Below are positions 21,978 through 31,065 of a stretch of DNA of 64,000 nt, piece by piece; position 1 is the stretch's first letter; each line of letters starts with the position of its first letter. Source of the stretch: Rhodococcus oxybenzonivorans (GTDB lineage: Bacteria > Actinomycetota > Actinomycetes > Mycobacteriales > Mycobacteriaceae); the NCBI RefSeq assembly GCF_003130705.1, contig NZ_CP021354.1, positions 930,001 to 994,000 on the forward strand, given 5' to 3'. Below the pieces are notes generated by a model. That model saw only the letters and a list, made by a program, of their open reading frames with translations. It made no database searches and was not told where the DNA came from. A program made the position numbers and the translations under genes.

Positions 21978-23483
21978 TTGTCCGATCTCGCGCCGTCCGA
22001 CTACGAACAACTCGTCGAGTCCCTCCGCTACTGCGTCCTGGTCCATGATGCGGCCACCAAGGACATCCTCTGGGCGAACAGGGCTGCGTCGGAATTGCTG
22101 GAGTTCACGGTCGAGGAACTCAAACCGCTCAAGGCCCCCGATATGAGTTCCCCGGCGAAGCGTTACCGCCGGTCGGTGGGACGGCGGTGGCTGCAGGACG
22201 CTGTCGACAACGGGGCGGCGGTCATCGAATGGGCGTATCGCGCGAAGAGCGGGAGGGAAGTCCTCACGGAGGCGATCGCGGTCCGGGTCGAGTTGAGCGC
22301 CCGGACCGTGGTGATGGTGCAGTTCCGCGACATCGAGCAGGAGACGTCGATGCGCCGCGACCTCACCCGCACCGAGGCCGACCTCACCCGCACCGAGGCC
22401 CGCCTGGCCGCCTTCCTGCGGAACATGGCCGAAGGAATCCTCGTCCTGGACGACGACAGCCGTATCACGTATGCGAGTGAGGCGGCGTCGCAGCTCCTGA
22501 AGGTTCCGGTGGCATCGCTTGTCGGCGAACGCTTCACGGAGTTCTGCCGGGCGGGGCAGTCACGGGACAGCGTACGCCGCGCCCTGGAACTGACAACCGC
22601 CGACGGAGGCTCCCAGAGCCTGCGCTACGAGGTGGAACTGACGGCCGAGGAGCGCCGATGGCATGCGGGGAGCTGCCAGCACATCGGTATCGAGAACGAT
22701 CTGAGCGGCCACCTCCTGCTCTTCCACGACGTCACCGAACACGTCCGCACCGAGCAGGAGCACGAACGGGACTCGCAGTACCTCAATTACCTGGCCCGGT
22801 ACAACGCGATGGGCGATATGGCCATGGCCATCGCCCACGAGTTGGCCCAGCCGCTGGCGGCCGCCACCAATTTCATCGCCGGAACGCAGAGCCGCCTCGG
22901 CGACGGCCAGAACAGTCACGACGAGGTGAGCTGGGGCCTGGGGGAGGCGCGCAAACAGATCGACCGGGCCAATCAGATCGTCCGGAGTCTGCGTGAGTAC
23001 GTGACGCAACTCGAGGAGTCACAGCAGATCGTCGATCTCAACGATATCGTCGACGAATGCGCGTATTTCATCAACATCCGGGCGCGGCAGAAGGGAGTTC
23101 GGGTCGAGTACGTCTGTGTGCACGACACCGTTGCCGTCGTGTGCGAACGTGTGCTCACCGGGCAGGTCATCCTGAACCTGTGTTTCAACGCCATCGACGA
23201 GATGGCGGAATGGCCGGTGGCCGACCGCATCGTGACGGTACGCACCGACGTCACCGAGACGGAGGGTGTCGTGAGCGTCGAGGACCACGGCAAGGGGCTC
23301 TCGCACATCCCGGACGGACGAATCTTCGATGGCGTGTTCACCTCGAAGTCCACAGGTCACGGAATCGGGCTCGCACTGAGCCACCGCATCATCACCCGCC
23401 AGGGTGGGACACTCACCGCGCGCGAGAATGATCCGCACGGGGCCGTCTTCACGTTCACATTGCCCGCCGATCCGAACCTCTGA
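21978..23483 (+). CDS. PAS-domain sensor histidine kinase
   Basis: A 501-residue kinase with a TTG start fixed by an AAGGAGG site five bases upstream. Two PAS domains (about 10-115 and 143-260) are joined by a coiled-coil linker. The dimerisation domain has its phospho-acceptor His at about 287 (AIAHELAQPLAAA). The ATPase domain has an N-box (LNLCFNAIDEM), G1 (EDHGKGL), F (IFDGVFTSKSTG) and G2 (GHGIGLALS). There are no membrane segments, so it should sense a cytoplasmic ligand. It is most like FixL/TodS-class kinases and is the evident partner of the response regulator at 15505, on the other side of the operon. Confidence 0.88.
   Translation: MSDLAPSDYEQLVESLRYCVLVHDAATKDILWANRAASELLEFTVEELKPLKAPDMSSPAKRYRRSVGRRWLQDAVDNGAAVIEWAYRAKSGREVLTEAIAVRVELSARTVVMVQFRDIEQETSMRRDLTRTEADLTRTEARLAAFLRNMAEGILVLDDDSRITYASEAASQLLKVPVASLVGERFTEFCRAGQSRDSVRRALELTTADGGSQSLRYEVELTAEERRWHAGSCQHIGIENDLSGHLLLFHDVTEHVRTEQEHERDSQYLNYLARYNAMGDMAMAIAHELAQPLAAATNFIAGTQSRLGDGQNSHDEVSWGLGEARKQIDRANQIVRSLREYVTQLEESQQIVDLNDIVDECAYFINIRARQKGVRVEYVCVHDTVAVVCERVLTGQVILNLCFNAIDEMAEWPVADRIVTVRTDVTETEGVVSVEDHGKGLSHIPDGRIFDGVFTSKSTGHGIGLALSHRIITRQGGTLTARENDPHGAVFTFTLPADPNL
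22359..22400 (+). repeat. Two perfect 21-bp tandem repeats inside the kinase gene
   Basis: The 21-base unit, encoding DLTRTEA, occurs twice without mismatch in the linker between the two PAS domains. Seven residues is one coiled-coil heptad, so gain or loss of a unit keeps both the frame and the helical phase. Confidence 0.9.
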
Positions 23484-23580
23484 GCGGACGACCCCACGCG
23501 GGTAAAGGTTTCTTGGATTCCGTTGCGCCCGATCCGGTTCTAGCGTGTTGGGAAACACCACCGCGGCCCGGAGGTACCTC

Positions 23581-23850
23581 GTGGACTATTCGCATCATCA
23601 CCGGACATTCCTGACCTGTTACGCCGACACCCACCGCTACGGCTGGCACCACGTCGACCTCTTCGTGCACGACGAGGACGGCAACGAAGTGAACTGGGTC
23701 CACTGGCAGACCCAGGAGGACGGACCGGACGGCGCCGACGCGGCCACCGCGCGCGTCGAACCGAACCTGAGACGGACCACCGACTGGCAACGCGGAATCA
23801 GCGCCGACGGAAGCGAGTACTGGATCGCGGAGGCGGCCTGGGCTCAGTGA
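23581..23850 (+). CDS. Small hypothetical protein
   Basis: An 89-residue protein from GTG 23581, which has a CGGAGG ribosome site. An in-frame ATG at 23545 lacks one. It is rich in His, Trp and Asp (DYSHHHRTFL, YGWHHVDLFVHDEDGN). No family is recognised. It follows the kinase by 97 bases and is closed by a terminator, so it may be cotranscribed with it. Confidence 0.6.
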   Translation: MDYSHHHRTFLTCYADTHRYGWHHVDLFVHDEDGNEVNWVHWQTQEDGPDGADAATARVEPNLRRTTDWQRGISADGSEYWIAEAAWAQ

Positions 23851-23876
23851 ACCGGCGGATGGGGTGGGACGCAGAG

Positions 23877-23916
23877 CTGCCGGTTCGCCGACCGAGCGGC
23901 GAACCGGCAGTTCTTT
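23877..23916. terminator. Bidirectional intrinsic terminator
   Basis: A perfect 14-bp stem (CTGCCGGTTCGCCG and complement) with a 6-base loop is followed by TTCTTT. It lies between converging genes ending at 23850 and 23933 and can serve both. Confidence 0.85.
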
Positions 23917-23932
23917 CGTATCGATAGATGCT

Positions 23933-25642
23933 TTACGCGACGCTTTCGGCGACGCGCTGGAACACGACCTTCCCACCCAGCACGGTGGAGACCACCTGCA
24001 TTGCCGGGATGTCGTGTGGGTCGATGGTCTCGAGGTCGCCGTCGAGGATGCACAGGTCGGCCACCTTGCCGACCTCGAGAGATCCCTTCCAGTCCTCGGC
24101 GAAGTCCTGCCAGGCCGCGTTGATGGTGTACGTGCGGACGGCGTCGGCGAGCCCGATGCACTGGTCGGGCCCGCTCACCGCGCCGCTCGCCTTGCTCTCG
24201 CGCAGGATCATCGTCGAGATGCCCTGGCGCCAATCGGGTGGTGTGACCGGTGCATCGGAGCTGCTCATCAGGTGCACCCCGGATTCGACGGCGCTGCGAT
24301 ACGGCCACTCGTAGGCGGCTCGTTCGGTCCCGACCACCCCGACCTCCAGGTCGGCGATCGTCCACTTGATCGTCGGGTTCATGTTGACGCCGATGCCGTT
24401 GTCGGCCAAGTGCTTCAGAGTGGCTTCGCTGATGAAGTCGCCGTGGATCAGGTAGTGCCGGGCGTCCTCGCGGGGGTGCGCAGTCTGCGCGGCGATGATC
24501 GCGTCGGCGACGGTGTCGATGGCACGGTCACCGGTGACGTGCACACCGACCTGGTAGCCGGCCTCGTGGCCGATGCGGACCATCTCGGTCACCTCGTACA
24601 CCTGACGTTCGTCGGTGTCGCCGCCGACGCAGAGTGAGCCGCAGCCGCCGCCGACGTACTCCTCGTGCATCCACGCGGTCTTGCTCGGCGGGATGCCGTC
24701 GGCGAACACCTTTACCCCGAGAACCCGGAACATCCGCGGATCCACCGATTCCGGAACATCGATTTCGGCGAGGTTCTGCCCGAAATCCTCAGCCGATCCG
24801 GACATTCCGGTGGGCAGGAGAAGAAGGTTGACGCGGGCGCCCAGTTCGCCGCGGCGGGCGAGGTCGGCATACACCGCGAGGCCCTCCGCCCCCATTGCGC
24901 CACCGGCGAGGGCCTCGCCGCCGGGGCCGATCGCGGGATCGGTGAAGCTGGTGACGCCCTCGCTCTGCAGGATCGAGATCGCCGAGCGGAGTGCCTCCTC
25001 TCGGCGTTCCCGGGTGAGGGCCGGGAGAACACGCTGCACGAGGGCCTGTGCTCCCTCCATGACGATGCCGGTCAGCAGGCCGTCCTCACCGACGGGCATG
25101 AGGCTGCCCGGCGGCAACGGGGTGGTCTCGTCCACCCCGGCGAGCGCGAGAGCCGCGCTGTTCACCCACGACGTGTGTCGCGAGAAGTCCTGCAGGAACA
25201 CGGGATTGTTCGGGGACACCTCGTCGAGGTCCCAGCGGGTCGGCGTCCGACCGGATTCGGTGAGGCACTCGTCGAGATAGCCGTCGTCCCAGCCGGTTCC
25301 GATGATCCACTCACCGTCCGCGGCAGCGGCGGCGGCCTTACGCACGAGTTCGCGGACATCGGCGATCGAACGGACCGTCGGAAACGAGACGTCCAGCGAC
25401 AGCGGCGGGGTGTCGAGCCCGTACGCGATGGCGTGCAAGTGCGAGTCGTTGATTCCCGGGAGGATCGTTTTCCCACCGAGGTCCGTGACCACCGTGTCCG
25501 GTCCGGTCAGGGCGTCGATCTCCGCATCGGTGCCCACCGCGTGGACGAGTCCGTCACGCACCGCGAGGGCGGTGGCGATCGTGAAGTTCTCGTCGACGGT
25601 GAAGACCTTGCCGTGGGTGTAGACCGCATCGGCGTAACTCAT
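23933..25642 (-). CDS. Amidohydrolase, YtcJ/Amidohydro_3 family
   Basis: A 569-residue metal-dependent hydrolase from ATG 25642. The frame runs further upstream, but AGGAACC precedes this ATG. It has the N-terminal metal motif NDSHLHA near 65, a central VKVFADGIPPSKTA, GVHVTGDRAID, the C-terminal SSDAPVTPPDW and a composite beta domain formed by both ends. Family members hydrolyse amides or cyclic N-C bonds. In this amine-utilisation group it may act on an amide or on a product downstream of the amine oxidase; the substrate is unknown. Confidence 0.88.
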   Translation of the reverse strand: MSYADAVYTHGKVFTVDENFTIATALAVRDGLVHAVGTDAEIDALTGPDTVVTDLGGKTILPGINDSHLHAIAYGLDTPPLSLDVSFPTVRSIADVRELVRKAAAAAADGEWIIGTGWDDGYLDECLTESGRTPTRWDLDEVSPNNPVFLQDFSRHTSWVNSAALALAGVDETTPLPPGSLMPVGEDGLLTGIVMEGAQALVQRVLPALTRERREEALRSAISILQSEGVTSFTDPAIGPGGEALAGGAMGAEGLAVYADLARRGELGARVNLLLLPTGMSGSAEDFGQNLAEIDVPESVDPRMFRVLGVKVFADGIPPSKTAWMHEEYVGGGCGSLCVGGDTDERQVYEVTEMVRIGHEAGYQVGVHVTGDRAIDTVADAIIAAQTAHPREDARHYLIHGDFISEATLKHLADNGIGVNMNPTIKWTIADLEVGVVGTERAAYEWPYRSAVESGVHLMSSSDAPVTPPDWRQGISTMILRESKASGAVSGPDQCIGLADAVRTYTINAAWQDFAEDWKGSLEVGKVADLCILDGDLETIDPHDIPAMQVVSTVLGGKVVFQRVAESVA

Positions 25643-25674
25643 TGGTTCCTCCAGGTTGCTGTCGGGGAGAGCGG

Positions 25675-26196
25675 TCAGATGGCCATCGGGGCCATGCCGA
25701 GGATCATCAGTGCGGATCCCGCTGCCGCGGTTCTGACACCGGATCGGCGTTCGCGGGGAGGTGTGGATCGAAAGAGGTGCAGTGCCACCAGGGCCCAGCA
25801 CACGAGGACGACCACGGGCAGCCCGCCCGTCGAGATCCCTGCGCCGCCGTGGTGGTGACCCGAGGGTGCCGGCGCCGACGCCGTCGAGGCGGGAGCGGAC
25901 GTCGGGGCCAGGAGCAGCAGCACCCCCATGGCGGTGAGGTCCACCGCGCAGGGAACGGCGGTCCGGCGGTGCATCGTCTCACCGGTGACGAAGACGGCGA
26001 GACCGATGAGGACGGCACCCTCGAGCAGGTGAATCCCCGCCGGCAGGCCGGGGATCATCATCGCGACCATGGACACCGCCATCGCACCGTGCGCGATCCG
26101 CACCCGGCAATCCGTTCCGTGCGCCCACCACATCGGCACGACCGCGCCGACCGCTCCCACGAGCATCGCCGCGTGCACGGCAGGGATCTCGAACAT
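25675..26196 (-). CDS. DUF5134-like membrane protein
   Basis: A 173-residue membrane protein with about five hydrophobic segments, a His-rich loop (SGHHHGG) between segments and several Met-rich patches (VSMVAMMIPGL, MILGMAPMAI). Actinobacterial DUF5134 proteins look like this and are often near copper-handling genes. Next to a copper amine oxidase, a role in copper supply is attractive but unproved. Confidence 0.7.
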   Translation of the reverse strand: MFEIPAVHAAMLVGAVGAVVPMWWAHGTDCRVRIAHGAMAVSMVAMMIPGLPAGIHLLEGAVLIGLAVFVTGETMHRRTAVPCAVDLTAMGVLLLLAPTSAPASTASAPAPSGHHHGGAGISTGGLPVVVLVCWALVALHLFRSTPPRERRSGVRTAAAGSALMILGMAPMAI

Positions 26197-26204
26197 CGTC
26201 GGAC

Positions 26205-27638
26205 TCAGATCGTGGGGGTGAGTTCGCGGTCACGCTCGACGCCCGCCCGGCTCTGCCGGGTGACCCGGGCGACGACCAGTCCGGCGACGAAGAAGATCGC
26301 GATGACGGCCAGCAGGATGTCCGCGAGTAGTTCCGACCCGCCGATCAGCGTGGTGAAGTTGTCGAGCACCAGCCCGGTGACGGCCACCAGCCCCACGCAT
26401 CCGAGCAGCGGGGCGATACGCGTGTGCCAGAGCCGGGTATCCAGCCGGGTGCGGGCGAAGAACGCGATGATCGCGACGCTGGTGAGCACCATCAGCACCA
26501 GGATGCTCACGGTGGCCAGACCTGCCATCCAGGTGAACAGCTCCAGCACCGGGTCCGCGCCGACGAGCGCGAACACCCCGACGACCACCGTCGCCGAGAT
26601 TGTCTGGGCGACCGAGCCGATATGCGGGGAACCGTGCTTGGTGTGGGTGCGGGACAGTGCGCGCGGAGCCGCGCCCTTGCGGGCCAGGGCGAACACGTAC
26701 CGGGAGATGGCGTTGTGGAAGGCCAGGAGCGCGGCGAACAGGCTCGTGACGAGCATGATCGCCATGACGTCGGCCGCGGGACCGCCCAGGAAGTGCGCGG
26801 CGGCGGCGAACGTCAGCCCGGCAGGGTCGGCGGCGGCCGCCGCGGAGACGTTGTCGCTGCCGAACGCGAGAACCACCGCCCAGCTCGCCAGCGCATACAC
26901 CAGTCCGATGACGATCACGGCGGCGTACGTCGCGATCGGAATCGTGCGCCGGGGGTTGCGGGCTTCCTCTCCGTAAATCGCGGTCGCCTCGAAGCCGATG
27001 AACGACGCGATCGCGAACATCAATGCGACGCCGGGGGATCCGCTGAAGAACGACGTCGGGGTGAACGACGCGAAGTCGATACCTGCGGCCCCACCCCGCG
27101 CGAGCACGCCGAACGAGAGCACCAGGATGATGCCGATCTCGAGCACGAGGAGAACTCCGAGTACCTTGGCGCCGAGGTCGATGCTGCGGTATCCGAGCAC
27201 GGCCACGAGAGCGATGAGTACCAGCGCCCACATCCACCACGGCAGGTCAGGTCCGCCGTACTGGACCGCGAGACTCTGAATCGTTGCGGCGGCCAGGCCG
27301 TACACGGCGCCCTGGATGGCGGTGTAGGTCAGCAGAGCGAGTCCGGCGGCCCCGAGCCCGCAGGATTCGCCCAGTCCTTTGGCGACGTAGGCATAGAAGG
27401 CGCCGGTGTCGACCATGTGGCTGCTCATGGCCGCGTATCCGACGCTGAAGACGAGCAGGACCAGTGCGGCAATGAGATAGGCGGTCGGGGCGCCCGCACC
27501 GTTGCCGATCGCGATCATGACGGGCAGAGCGCCGCCGATCGCGGTCAGCGGCGCCGCCGCGGCGATGACGAGGAAGACGATTCCGACGACGCCGATGGAT
27601 CCGCGTAACTTGCCGGCTCCCGTGGTGGTGTCAGACAT
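26205..27638 (-). CDS. APC-family amino acid/amine permease
   Basis: A 477-residue transporter with about 12 transmembrane segments. The N-terminal half has the APC helix-1 glycine-rich motif ([18 protein letters not shown]) and [20 protein letters not shown] near 265-285. Its start overlaps the amine oxidase stop by 8 bases. It probably imports the amine substrate of that oxidase, by analogy with tyramine, putrescine and phenylethylamine uptake systems. Confidence 0.88.
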   Translation of the reverse strand: MSDTTTGAGKLRGSIGVVGIVFLVIAAAAPLTAIGGALPVMIAIGNGAGAPTAYLIAALVLLVFSVGYAAMSSHMVDTGAFYAYVAKGLGESCGLGAAGLALLTYTAIQGAVYGLAAATIQSLAVQYGGPDLPWWMWALVLIALVAVLGYRSIDLGAKVLGVLLVLEIGIILVLSFGVLARGGAAGIDFASFTPTSFFSGSPGVALMFAIASFIGFEATAIYGEEARNPRRTIPIATYAAVIVIGLVYALASWAVVLAFGSDNVSAAAAADPAGLTFAAAAHFLGGPAADVMAIMLVTSLFAALLAFHNAISRYVFALARKGAAPRALSRTHTKHGSPHIGSVAQTISATVVVGVFALVGADPVLELFTWMAGLATVSILVLMVLTSVAIIAFFARTRLDTRLWHTRIAPLLGCVGLVAVTGLVLDNFTTLIGGSELLADILLAVIAIFFVAGLVVARVTRQSRAGVERDRELTPTI

Positions 27639-29589
27639 CTGTTCCCCCGTCCGAGTGGCAACTGCCGGCAGCGGTCGCGCAGTGCTTCGACGTCGTGCGG
27701 GGAACGTCGAGAGCGGGGTTGCGGTCGAAGAAGCCGTTGGGCTTCAACGTGAATCCGGTGTAATCGACGGGCATGATCGGCCAGTCCTCCGGACGCGGAA
27801 AATGCGTGAGGCCGAACGTGTGCCAAACAACGATGTCTTCGTTCTCCACATCGCGATCACCGGCAACGTAGTTGGGCAGTCCGGCGCCACCCGCGTGCTG
27901 GTTCACGAAATCCCCTGACGCGTAACGCTCCTTCTCGTCGAACTGGGTGACCCACAGGTGCTTGGTGGCGAACGTCGCCCGCGCCGCGATCGAGGAGTCG
28001 TCGTCGGCCAGCAGGACCGGCTGCCCCTCCGGGTGGAGTGCGTACGCCACCGGCTTGCCCAGACGATTCAACTTGTTCGGGTTGCTGATGTGCCACACGC
28101 GTCCGACGCTGTTGTCCGCGAGGCGCTGCGCCTCGGATTCCTTCATAAGCGGAGTGCGTTCGAGGGTGAAAGCGTTTCCGTGCAGGTTCCCGGGGCCCAT
28201 CTTCACCCGCTTGGTCTGCACCTCCTCGACGGAGTTGCGGTCGCCGTCGATCATCATGTCGAGGCGGGCGCTGAACAGGTGCTGGTGGTACGGGGCGCCG
28301 AGGCCCGGGGCGATCTCCGAGGCGTACGGGTAGTCGCCGCCCGGGTGACCCGACGTGAAGACGATGCCGGTGGCCTTGACCTCGAACTCGATGGTGCCGT
28401 CGAGGTACAGGTACCAGAAGAAGCCGTAGTCGTAGTTGCCGATCGTGGTGAAGAAGGAGACGACGAGACGGCGCTGACGGCGGGTCTCGGCGGAGCCGGC
28501 CCACAGGTCGGTGTGCTTCCACAGCACGCCGAAGTCCTCCTCGTGCATGCACACCGCGTTCTTCAGCGTCTTGGGAGTACCGAACTCGTCGGCGATGACA
28601 GCGTCGAAGTAGGTGATGTCGCCGACGCAATCGCAGCCGAGTTCGAGGGCGTTCGCGTAGCGGCCCACCATGTACTCACCGGTGTCGAAGTAGTTCTGCC
28701 ACGACCGGACCGGCGAGGGATCGCCGTAGGGCACCACCATCTCGGCGATGGACGCGCGGTGAATGATCGGGCGCACCCGATCACCGTCGGCGAATCCGAG
28801 CTGGTGGAGGACGAGACCCTCGCGTGCGTCGAAACCGACTCGGAACGACCACTTCTCCCAATCGACGCGGTTGCCGTCGATGACGAAGCTGGGTCCCTCG
28901 GGCTGGCTGATCTCGATGGGCTTCTGGGTGGTGCGCAGGGGGCCGGTGACGGCGAGGTCGTCGAAGTTGCCCGACTCCTCGGGGATCGGGACGGCGCCGA
29001 GGTCGAGAACGTCGGTGACGGTCCGGTTCATGACGTCGACGAATCCGACGAGCCCGTCGATCGGATGTGCCCAGGCGTGATCCTTCGGGTGGTCCTGGCG
29101 GAACGCGAGCCCCCGAAGGATCCGCTTGCCCGTCTCGCCGGGGTAGTCGAAGACACCGGCGGAGAGGGGAGCGACCCGGACGTCGGCGACGTCGAGTCCG
29201 CGGGCCGCAAGCGCGGCGAGCCAGCGTTCGTCGGCGGCCAGCACCTGTTCGACGAGCTCGAACTCCTCGTCCAGAACGGGCATCTGACCGTCGCGGACCG
29301 CGTCGAGGGTCACCGAGCTGATCACCGACCGCTGGGTCACCGACACCACGACGTCCACCGCGTTCGGCGACGAGATGTCGTGCAGCAGAACGCGAAATCG
29401 GCGATCGGTCTCGGTGCCCGCCGCCGTGTACAGCGTCGACTTGTCCGGTTCCTCGAGGCCGACGTAGACGAATCGCGTCTGCTCGGTCAGCGTGTCGGCG
29501 GCCTCGAGGATCTCGCGGAGGGAGGCGATCTCTTCGACGGTCGGCAGCGACAGCGGGTGGTCGATTCGCGCAGGGGAAAGGGTGGGCAT
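27631..29589 (-). CDS. Copper-containing primary amine oxidase
   Basis: A 652-residue oxidase, the usual length for bacterial enzymes. The topaquinone site is TIGNYDYGF (the first Tyr is modified to TPQ). The catalytic base region [11 protein letters not shown], and copper ligands in HQHLF and [12 protein letters not shown] are seen. The enzyme converts primary amines plus O2 to aldehydes, ammonia and H2O2. Substrate range (phenylethylamine, tyramine, histamine) cannot be read from sequence. Followed in one operon by an APC permease. Confidence 0.94.
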   Translation of the reverse strand: MPTLSPARIDHPLSLPTVEEIASLREILEAADTLTEQTRFVYVGLEEPDKSTLYTAAGTETDRRFRVLLHDISSPNAVDVVVSVTQRSVISSVTLDAVRDGQMPVLDEEFELVEQVLAADERWLAALAARGLDVADVRVAPLSAGVFDYPGETGKRILRGLAFRQDHPKDHAWAHPIDGLVGFVDVMNRTVTDVLDLGAVPIPEESGNFDDLAVTGPLRTTQKPIEISQPEGPSFVIDGNRVDWEKWSFRVGFDAREGLVLHQLGFADGDRVRPIIHRASIAEMVVPYGDPSPVRSWQNYFDTGEYMVGRYANALELGCDCVGDITYFDAVIADEFGTPKTLKNAVCMHEEDFGVLWKHTDLWAGSAETRRQRRLVVSFFTTIGNYDYGFFWYLYLDGTIEFEVKATGIVFTSGHPGGDYPYASEIAPGLGAPYHQHLFSARLDMMIDGDRNSVEEVQTKRVKMGPGNLHGNAFTLERTPLMKESEAQRLADNSVGRVWHISNPNKLNRLGKPVAYALHPEGQPVLLADDDSSIAARATFATKHLWVTQFDEKERYASGDFVNQHAGGAGLPNYVAGDRDVENEDIVVWHTFGLTHFPRPEDWPIMPVDYTGFTLKPNGFFDRNPALDVPRTTSKHCATAAGSCHSDGGTDV

Positions 29590-29631
29590 GTCGCGATCCT
29601 TTGGTTCTACGGATGTTGAATAAAAAGCTTA

Positions 29632-29706
29632 GTGACGTACGTTACAGTCGAGGTGCCCTCGTGTAAACAGTGAGTTTCGCGCCCGAACAAACTGACCGTT
29701 CGGTCA
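29632..29706 (-). promoter_or_regulatory. Operator-like palindromes upstream of the amine oxidase
   Basis: Two sites lie in the 171-base gap before the oxidase. GTGACGTACGTTAC (29632-29645) has a perfect ACGTACGT core, and TGACCGTTCGGTCA (29693-29706) has 6-bp arms around TT. The second is a classical TetR/BetI-type operator and lies between the tetR stop and the oxidase start. Confidence 0.6.
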
Positions 29707-29760
29707 AAAGATTTCTCTATCAGATTCGGCAGCTACGGTTTTCGCTGAGCGGCGGACGAA

Positions 29761-30342
29761 TCAGAGTGCGGCGACGAACTGCTCGAGCATCTCCAGTTGA
29801 CGCTCCGACGACGTTTCGCCGGGCGTGAGGACACCCAGAATCTGCATACCCATCATCATGTTGAGCAACTGCTCCACCACGATGCTGACGTCGATGTCGC
29901 CGACGGTGCCCTCCTCGCGCGCCTGCTCGAGGAAGATCGCCATCTGCTCGCGCCAATTGTCCATCGTCTGTCGGTTGGTCGCCGCCATCTGCTCGTCGTA
30001 CATGGCGCGCGGCCACAGCGAGGCGGCGATCCGGGCTTCGAGAAGTTTTTCTTCGTTGGTCGGCATCACTTCGCGGCAGAGGATGCGTAGGGCATCGAGT
30101 CCGGTCGCGTCGCCGAGGGCTTCCCGGATGCGGCGGTCGGTGACTTCGGAGATGTGTTCGTACGAGGTCCGGAGGATCTCGTCCTTGCCGGCGAAGTAGT
30201 GGCTCAGGGCGCCGTTGGTGTATCCGGCCTCGGCGGCGATGTCGCGCATGTTGGCAGCATCGATACCACGGGCGGCGATCAGCCGCCAGGCGGCGGCGGT
30301 GATACTTCGCCGCCGCTCGTCGTGATCTACAAGCTTAGGCAC
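29761..30342 (-). CDS. TetR/AcrR-family repressor (BetI-like)
   Basis: A 193-residue regulator starting with GTG. The N-terminal helix-turn-helix spans residues 10-50 (ITAAAWRLIAARGIDAANMRDIAAEAGYTNGALSHYF read as separate helices), and the C-terminal ligand domain resembles BetI (TetR_C_6). It lies directly upstream of the amine oxidase operon in the same direction, with a TGACCG-NN-CGGTCA palindrome in between, and probably controls it in response to an amine or aldehyde. Confidence 0.88.
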   Translation of the reverse strand: MPKLVDHDERRRSITAAAWRLIAARGIDAANMRDIAAEAGYTNGALSHYFAGKDEILRTSYEHISEVTDRRIREALGDATGLDALRILCREVMPTNEEKLLEARIAASLWPRAMYDEQMAATNRQTMDNWREQMAIFLEQAREEGTVGDIDVSIVVEQLLNMMMGMQILGVLTPGETSSERQLEMLEQFVAAL

Positions 30343-30414
30343 GACGCGTACCTGTCCTGTCCGCGATCATGCGACAACGGTATCAATGCGCTCCACCGAG
30401 TACCGCGGCAGCGC

Positions 30415-30951
30415 TTACCGCCGGGCAGCCGACCGGGCGGCGGTACCCGTGGCGAGCTTCTCCAGCAGTCCGATGAGTGTGAGGCGCTCGCGTTCGGTGA
30501 GCGCATTCGCCCACTGCTGCTCGCGTTGGTTGTGGATGGTGTAGGTGCTGACGATCGCGTCGTGCCCGGCGTCGGTGAGGCTCAGCTGGACCGCTCGCCG
30601 GTCTGCGGCGGATGTTTCCTTCCTCAGCAGTCCGTCCCGCTCGAGGGTGTTGACCAGGGCGGACACGGCCGCGCGACTCATGCCGGACAACTGGGCGACC
30701 CGTTTGGACTCGCAGGGGCCGGCGAGCCACAACACGAACATCACCCGGAAGCCGGGCCAGCTCCACCCGCTGGGCCGGTGCACGCTCGACTCGAGGTCGT
30801 ACACCAGGGCGCTGGTCACCCGGTGGAGAGCGAGGACCAGGCGCATGGAGACGGGGTCGATCTCGGGCAGTTCCGCGGCCGTCTGCTTCACGGCGAAATC
30901 GACGAAGGACAGAAAGTCGAGTTCGTCGGCGGGCGGAGTTGTCGAGGTCAT
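30415..30951 (-). CDS. MarR-family regulator
   Basis: A 178-residue winged-helix protein with AQLSGMSRAAVSALVNTLERDGLL recognition region (read in two parts, near 90-113) and the wing KETSAADRRAVQLSLTDAG. It is divergent from the MBL hydrolase-monooxygenase-aldehyde dehydrogenase operon. Repeated sites in the shared promoter suggest it represses that operon and itself until an aromatic ligand or CoA ester binds. Confidence 0.88.
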   Translation of the reverse strand: MTSTTPPADELDFLSFVDFAVKQTAAELPEIDPVSMRLVLALHRVTSALVYDLESSVHRPSGWSWPGFRVMFVLWLAGPCESKRVAQLSGMSRAAVSALVNTLERDGLLRKETSAADRRAVQLSLTDAGHDAIVSTYTIHNQREQQWANALTERERLTLIGLLEKLATGTAARSAARR

Positions 30952-30981
30952 GGTGTCACGATAGCGCCGATCCGCCGCGAA

Positions 30982-31047
30982 ATGATCAAGGCTTTGCTTT
31001 TTCTGTGAGGTCGGTTACATTGGACGGACCAGATGATCAATGCTTTG
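30982..31047 (+). promoter_or_regulatory. Twin MarR operator candidates
   Basis: ATGATCAAGGCTTTG (30982-30996) and ATGATCAATGCTTTG (31033-31047) are direct repeats 51 bases apart, between marR and the divergent MBL gene. Each contains an imperfect inverted repeat TCAAnGCTTTGA-like core. Their spacing, about five helical turns, suits cooperative repression of both promoters. Confidence 0.65.
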
Positions 31048-31065
31048 ACTATTGAGGTGGTTTCC

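Noticed and set aside
27958..29619. A 553-codon rightward frame
   Set aside because: Antisense shadow of the copper amine oxidase.
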